DNA from: CAYMRB01 sp964392615 | GTDB lineage: Bacteria; Planctomycetota; UBA8108 | Assembly: GCA_964392615.1 (NCBI GenBank) | Contig: CAYMRB010000404.1 | Location: forward strand, 1-9,338 | Reading direction: 5' to 3' | DNA length: 9,338 nucleotides | Shown: positions 6,867-9,338 of the stretch, in pieces | Numbering within the stretch: position 1 is the stretch's first letter | Layout: each line of letters begins with the position of its first letter | Translations under genes and position numbers: made by a program | The notes under the pieces: generated by a model | What the model was told of the DNA's origin: nothing | Database searches by the model: none | Seen by the model: the letters and a program-made list of their open reading frames with translations, nothing else

Positions 6867-7742
6867 ATGGATCAAGCCGCAGCTCTTCGCAGCATGGTCA
6901 AGGGGACGCCGGGCCGCGCTCGGGTCGTGGCCTTCGCTAGCGGTAAGGGAGGCGTGGGCAAGAGCCAGCTGTGCGCGAACCTCGCGGTCGTGCTCGCACG
7001 ACTCGGCAAGAAGGTCGCGATCGTCGATGTCGACATCGGCCTCGGCAACGCGGACCTCGCGCTCGGCGTGCGACCGAAGTACAACCTGCGCAACGTGCTC
7101 CTCGGCCAGGTCAGCGTCACCGACGCGTTGACGCCGACGGAGTCCGGCGTGCTCCTGCTGGCGGGCTCGACCGGCGTCAGTACGGTCTCGGACCTCGACG
7201 AAACGCAGCGCGGCTATCTGATCTCGTGCTTCGACACGATGACGGCCGGGCTCGACTTCGTGTTCCTGGACTGCGGTGCCGGGATCACGCGCAACGTGAT
7301 CCGTTTCGCCGCCGCCGCGGATGAGGTGATCGTCATCGCGACGCCGGAGCCCGCGGGCATCACCGATCCCTACGCGCTGATCAAGACCGTGTCGCGCGAG
7401 AAAGGGCTCGGGCGCATCCGGCTCGTGTGCAATCTGGCGAAGGATCGCAACGAGGCGACGAAGGTGGCCTCGCGCATCCGGACGGTCGCCCGTCGGTTCC
7501 TCGACCTCGAGGTCGAGAACCTCGGCGGGGTTCTCGCCGACCCGTACGTGCGTCGAGCCGCGTACGCCCGGCGACCGTTCGTGCTCGAGTATCCGAACTG
7601 CCGAGCGAGCGAGTGCGTACGCACGCTCGCTCAGCGCCTGCTTGCGGGCGTGCGAACCGCGAAGGGCGGCGCCGAGCGCCGCGAAGGCCGCGGGGGACTG
7701 TCGTTCGTCGAGCGTTTCCTGTCGTTGACGCGAGGAGGTTGA
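6867..7742 (+). CDS. flhG: MinD-like ATPase FlhG (FleN/YlxH), flagellar number control
   Basis: 291 residues from ATG 6867. In-frame starts also exist at ATG 6855, which overlaps the flhF stop (TGATG), and GTG 6852; 6867 is preferred because GGGGGGA precedes it and because MDQAAALRSMV is the usual FlhG beginning (the DQAxxLR activator motif that stimulates the FlhF GTPase). The deviant Walker A is KGGVGKS (27-33), Walker A' is DVDIGLGNADL (54-64, D54 and D56), and the switch II segment is FLDCGAGI (133-140), where the family usually has DTGAGI. Residues 278-289 (LSFVERFLSLTR) form a plausible C-terminal amphipathic membrane-targeting helix, after a basic Gly-rich linker. FlhG limits flagellar number with FlhF. 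The 3' end contains a strong inverted repeat (7603-7632). Followed by a 221-bp spacer. Confidence 0.95.
   Translation: MDQAAALRSMVKGTPGRARVVAFASGKGGVGKSQLCANLAVVLARLGKKVAIVDVDIGLGNADLALGVRPKYNLRNVLLGQVSVTDALTPTESGVLLLAGSTGVSTVSDLDETQRGYLISCFDTMTAGLDFVFLDCGAGITRNVIRFAAAADEVIVIATPEPAGITDPYALIKTVSREKGLGRIRLVCNLAKDRNEATKVASRIRTVARRFLDLEVENLGGVLADPYVRRAAYARRPFVLEYPNCRASECVRTLAQRLLAGVRTAKGGAERREGRGGLSFVERFLSLTRGG
7603..7632. repeat. Compound inverted repeat inside the flhG 3' coding region
   Basis: GAGCGAG (7603-7609) is the reverse complement of CTCGCTC (7626-7632), and between them lies the perfect 12-bp palindrome GTGCGTACGCAC (7613-7624). As RNA this folds into a 7-bp stem, a small asymmetric internal loop, and a 4-bp stem with a GUAC loop. 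It encodes RASECVRTLAQ of FlhG, so it may be a by-product of codon use; a role is not shown. Confidence 0.5.
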
Positions 7743-7750
7743 ACGCGCGC

Positions 7751-7770
7751 AGCCTTCGCGCCGAAGGGCT
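7751..7770 (+). terminator. Hairpin 8 bp after flhG stop, possible terminator or processing site
   Basis: AGCCTTCG (7751-7758), loop CGC, then CGAAGGGCT (7762-7770) forms an 8-bp stem with one bulged G. It starts 8 nt after the flhG stop codon. No T-run follows (GGTAACGATCG), so it is not a classic intrinsic terminator; it could be a weak terminator, an mRNA 3'-end stabiliser or a processing element at the end of the fliO-flhG transcript. Its core TTCGCGCCGAA recurs at 7912-7922. Confidence 0.35.
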
Positions 7771-7786
7771 GGTAACGATCGATACC
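7771..7786. repeat. Near-perfect 16-bp palindrome in the flhG-fliA spacer
   Basis: GGTAACGATCGATACC is symmetric at 14 of 16 positions (GGTA, CGATCG centre, TACC). It directly abuts the preceding hairpin and lies upstream of the putative fliA promoter, so it could be an operator for a dimeric regulator. This is inference from symmetry and position only. Confidence 0.3.
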
Positions 7787-7820
7787 GGGCCGCCGGCGCG
7801 GGTTTATATCGGAAACATGC

Positions 7821-7848
7821 TCAAGTCGGGGACGTGATCGGCCGAGGA
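7821..7848 (+). promoter_or_regulatory. Candidate sigma-28 (FliA) type promoter for fliA
   Basis: TCAAGTCG (7821-7828), 12 nt, GCCGAGGA (7841-7848). Against the enterobacterial sigma-28 consensus TAAAGTTT-N11-GCCGATAA this matches 5/8 and 6/8 with one extra spacer base. It lies 115 nt before the proposed fliA start in the longest intergenic gap, which would fit autoregulation of fliA. An A/T-rich patch TTTATATC (7803-7810) just upstream might instead be part of a housekeeping -10 region. The consensus in this lineage is unknown to me, so confidence is low. Confidence 0.25.
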
Positions 7849-7903
7849 TCATCGGATGTGCGTCCCCTTCCACCGAGTACTACGGGATTCACCGCTCGCC
7901 GAC

Positions 7904-7930
7904 GAAGGGGATTCGCGCCGAATCGTCTTC
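7904..7930 (+). promoter_or_regulatory. Hairpin in the fliA 5' leader
   Basis: GATTCG (7910-7915), loop CGC, CGAATC (7919-7924) is a perfect 6-bp stem, extended below a two-base internal loop by GAAG (7904-7907) with CTTC (7927-7930). It ends 33 nt before the GTG start of fliA and 17 nt before its ribosome site, so it could affect translation or stability of fliA mRNA. It shares the 11-nt core TTCGCGCCGAA with the hairpin behind flhG. Confidence 0.35.
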
Positions 7931-7947
7931 TTCGACGGGCTGCTACC

Positions 7948-7957
7948 AGGAGAGAGG
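7948..7957 (+). promoter_or_regulatory. Ribosome binding site that sets the fliA start at GTG 7964
   Basis: AGGAGAGAGG contains both AGGAG and GAGG; the GAGG lies 6 nt before GTG 7964. The upstream alternative ATG 7856 has no comparable site at the right distance, and the 36 extra residues it would add look like nothing in the sigma family. Confidence 0.7.
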
Positions 7958-7963
7958 TCGAGC

Positions 7964-8752
7964 GTGATCACGACTCGAAAGAAGAAGGACGTCGGCAACG
8001 TCGCGGACCTGTGGCGTGAGTACAAGAGGACTCACGACAAGAAGCTCCGCAACATGCTCATCGAGAAGTACCTCCCGCTCGTGAGGTACATCGCGGAGCG
8101 CTTGCTGGCGAAGCTGCCCCAGAACATCGAGCTGGAGGACCTCCAGAGCGCCGGAATCTTCGGCCTGATGGACGCGGTCGACGGTTACGACCCGGACCGC
8201 GGCGTGAAGTTCGAGACCTACTGCACGACCCGCATCCGCGGTGCGATCCTCGACGAGCTGCGCTCGCTCGATTGGGTGCCGCGCATCGTTCGCAACAAGG
8301 CGAACCGCATCGAGCAAGCCTGGAAGGGCCTCGAGGTCGAGCTCGGCCGCACGCCGACGGACCTCGAGATGGCCGAGCGGCTCGAGATCTCCTTGCAGGA
8401 GTTCGAGGGCATGCTGCGCGAAGCAAGCGCGATCACCATCGTCAGCCTGACCGACAAGGCCAAGGAAGACCAGGGGTCGAAGTCGCTGCGCAAGATCGAC
8501 CTGCTCGAGGACAAGAAGGGCGTCGATCCCGAGATCGAGCTCAAGAAGAAGGAGATCACCGACTTCATCACGCGCGGCCTCAGCCGCAAGGAGCGGTTGA
8601 TCATCCTGCTCTACTACTACGAAGACCTGACGATGCGCGAGATCGGCGCGACGCTCAATCTCTCGGAGTCGCGCGTCTGCCAGCTCCACTCGCGGATCAT
8701 CTTCCGGCTCAAGAACCAGCTGAAGAAGTTCCAGACCGAGCTGCTCTCCTGA
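7964..8752 (+). CDS. fliA: RNA polymerase sigma factor FliA/WhiG family (sigma-28)
   Basis: 262 residues from a GTG start (the same frame extends to ATG 7856, judged non-coding leader). Region 2 spans about 35-110: LPLVRYIAERLLAKLPQNIE, LEDLQSAGIFGLMDAVDGYD, GVKFETYCTTRIRGAILDEL and RSLDWVPR. Region 3 is about 111-165 (LGRTPTDLEMAERLEISLQE). Region 4 helix-turn-helix is about 206-250: LSRKERLIILLYYYEDLTMR, EIGATLNLSESRVCQLHSRI. The absence of region 1.1 and the DWVPR motif are hallmarks of the sigma-28 class, which transcribes late flagellar genes (filament, motor, chemotaxis) after hook completion. The gene follows flhG as in many flagellar clusters but has its own leader. No anti-sigma factor flgM is visible in this window. 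The sequence resembles planctomycete FliA proteins as I remember them, which drives the lineage guess. Confidence 0.96.
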   Translation: MITTRKKKDVGNVADLWREYKRTHDKKLRNMLIEKYLPLVRYIAERLLAKLPQNIELEDLQSAGIFGLMDAVDGYDPDRGVKFETYCTTRIRGAILDELRSLDWVPRIVRNKANRIEQAWKGLEVELGRTPTDLEMAERLEISLQEFEGMLREASAITIVSLTDKAKEDQGSKSLRKIDLLEDKKGVDPEIELKKKEITDFITRGLSRKERLIILLYYYEDLTMREIGATLNLSESRVCQLHSRIIFRLKNQLKKFQTELLS

Positions 8753-8772
8753 GAGGCCCGCGGAGGAGCGCC

Positions 8773-8814
8773 AGGACGCCGGCCGAAAACCGGACCGGCG
8801 GCGGCCGACGTCCT
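8773..8814 (+). terminator. Strong GC-rich hairpin after fliA, putative terminator
   Basis: AGGACGCCGGCC (8773-8784) pairs with GGCCGACGTCCT (8803-8814): 12 bp with a single C/A mismatch, plus a G-C pair at the loop side. It starts 20 nt after the fliA stop. No T-run follows, so termination is inferred from position and stem strength only. The 3' arm can pair instead with 8821-8829. Confidence 0.4.
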
Positions 8815-8837
8815 TGACGGAGGACGTCGCGCGACGT
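8806..8837 (+). other. Alternative hairpins competing with the post-fliA stem
   Basis: CGACGTCCT (8806-8814), loop TGACGG, AGGACGTCG (8821-8829) is a perfect 9-bp stem that uses the 3' arm of the preceding hairpin. ACGTCGCGCGACGT (8824-8837) is also a perfect 14-bp palindrome that uses the 3' arm of this one. Only some of these pairings can coexist, an arrangement typical of switchable leaders; no T-run is present and function is unproven. The rest of the 8753-8913 spacer shows only the ribosome site of the next gene. Confidence 0.4.
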
Positions 8838-8913
8838 TCGATGGGTCTCGGCACTGCGACGTCGTCACGGCGCGCCCCCCGAGTCCGTTCAGCACCCGAG
8901 CAGGGAGAAGAGC

Positions 8914-9336
8914 ATGGTCGACGAGAACGGCTACCAGACCGACGAGAGTCCGTACGCGGACGAGGGCCCGCCGCCGCCTCCGCCTCCGCCTCCGTCCGAG
9001 GAGTGGTCGGGCGAGCTCAGCAGCGAGGAGCGGCAATGGGCGATGTTCGCGCACCTTTCGGCCATCCTCTTGGGGTTCATCGGCCCCCTGGTCATCTGGC
9101 TCGTCAAGAAGGACGAGTCGGAGTACATCAGTGAGCACGCGAAGGAGGCGCTGAACTTCCAGATCAGCGTCTTCATCTACATCATCGGGTGCATGTTCGC
9201 GATGATCATCCTCATCGGCTTCCTTCTGTTGCCGGCCGTCGGCATCTTCGCGCTGGTCGTGGAGATCATCGCGGGAATCCGAGCGAGCGAAGGGCAGATG
9301 TACCGCTACCCGCTGTGTATCCGCTTCATCAAGTAG
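8914..9336 (+). CDS. DUF4870-type small membrane protein with polyproline N-terminus
   Basis: 140 residues; AGGGAG (8902-8907) lies 6 nt before the ATG. Residues 1-30 are acidic and include nine consecutive prolines (19-27). From residue 37 the protein follows the DUF4870 pattern: SSEERQWAMFAHLSAILLGF (36-55) with a first membrane helix at about 43-65, a short KKDESEYISEH loop, the hallmark EHAKEALNFQISVFIY (74-89) with helix 2 at about 84-104, helix 3 at about 107-121, and a closing GQMYRYPLCIRFI (127-139), where the family has [GN]xxYRYPxxIR[LF]. The family is widespread, integral to the cytoplasmic membrane and without an established molecular function. It is probably a separate unit from the flagellar operon, given the 161-bp structured spacer, and no flagellar role is claimed. 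Confidence 0.85.
   Translation: MVDENGYQTDESPYADEGPPPPPPPPPSEEWSGELSSEERQWAMFAHLSAILLGFIGPLVIWLVKKDESEYISEHAKEALNFQISVFIYIIGCMFAMIILIGFLLLPAVGIFALVVEIIAGIRASEGQMYRYPLCIRFIK
8968..8994 (+). repeat. Proline-codon tract with CCTCCG hexamer repeated three times
   Basis: Nine proline codons (CCG CCG CCG then CCT CCG three times) encode residues 19-27 of the DUF4870 protein. Such runs stall ribosomes and depend on elongation factor EF-P; the hexamer repeat could also vary in length by slippage. Confidence 0.75.
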
Positions 9337-9338
9337 CG

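Noticed and set aside
7856..7963. N-terminal extension of FliA from ATG 7856
   Set aside because: It has no suitable ribosome site, the 36 residues resemble nothing in the sigma family, and GTG 7964 has a strong site at ideal spacing.
7743..7963. Small protein, tRNA or CRISPR in the flhG-fliA spacer
   Set aside because: No cloverleaf, no regularly spaced repeats, and no open frame with a ribosome site and plausible composition; the spacer holds only inverted repeats and promoter-like motifs.
8786..8811. Sigma-28-like boxes (AAAA ... GCCGACGT) before the DUF4870 gene
   Set aside because: Only about half of the consensus positions match, and the bases are fully explained by the overlapping inverted repeats there.

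Overview
The window carries the flagellar export-gate and placement operon of a high-GC bacterium. In gene order, all on the + strand, it reads fliN (3' end only), fliO, fliP, fliQ, fliR, flhB, flhA, flhF, flhG, then after a 221-bp gap fliA (flagellar sigma factor), and after a 161-bp gap a small DUF4870-type membrane protein. Strong G/C preference at third codon positions supports these frames. The sigma factor (LPLVRY, GVKFETYC, ERLIILLYYYE segments) most resembles, from memory, planctomycete-type FliA/WhiG proteins, so a GC-rich member of Planctomycetota is my best guess; the phylum is inference.

Layout: 1-3458 encodes the C-ring protein end and the export channel (FliO assembly factor, FliP/FliQ/FliR pore, FlhB). 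3455-5662 is FlhA. 5659-7742 is the FlhF GTPase / FlhG ATPase pair that sets flagellar number and position, implying a motile, probably polar, flagellum. Genes are tightly packed: GTGA overlap fliN/fliO, 10-nt overlap fliO/fliP, ATGA overlaps flhB/flhA and flhA/flhF, short gaps elsewhere, so one polycistronic, translationally coupled unit is likely. 7743-7963 is a structured spacer with two hairpins sharing an 11-nt core and a weak sigma-28-like promoter before fliA. 8753-8913 holds overlapping, mutually exclusive inverted repeats.

The main surprise is in the export gate. FlhB is only 267 residues and stops before the autocleavage (NPTH) domain, its stop codon overlapping the flhA start, so the domain is missing rather than shifted out of frame. 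In FlhA the three residues that form the late-chaperone docking dimple in Salmonella (D456, F459, T490) align without gaps to V478, G481 and A512. Both devices that switch the flagellar exporter from hook-type to filament-type substrates therefore look absent or rebuilt, while the pore, FlhF/FlhG and FliA look intact. In addition, part of the flhB middle reads better in a neighbouring frame, pointing to two compensating single-base indels.
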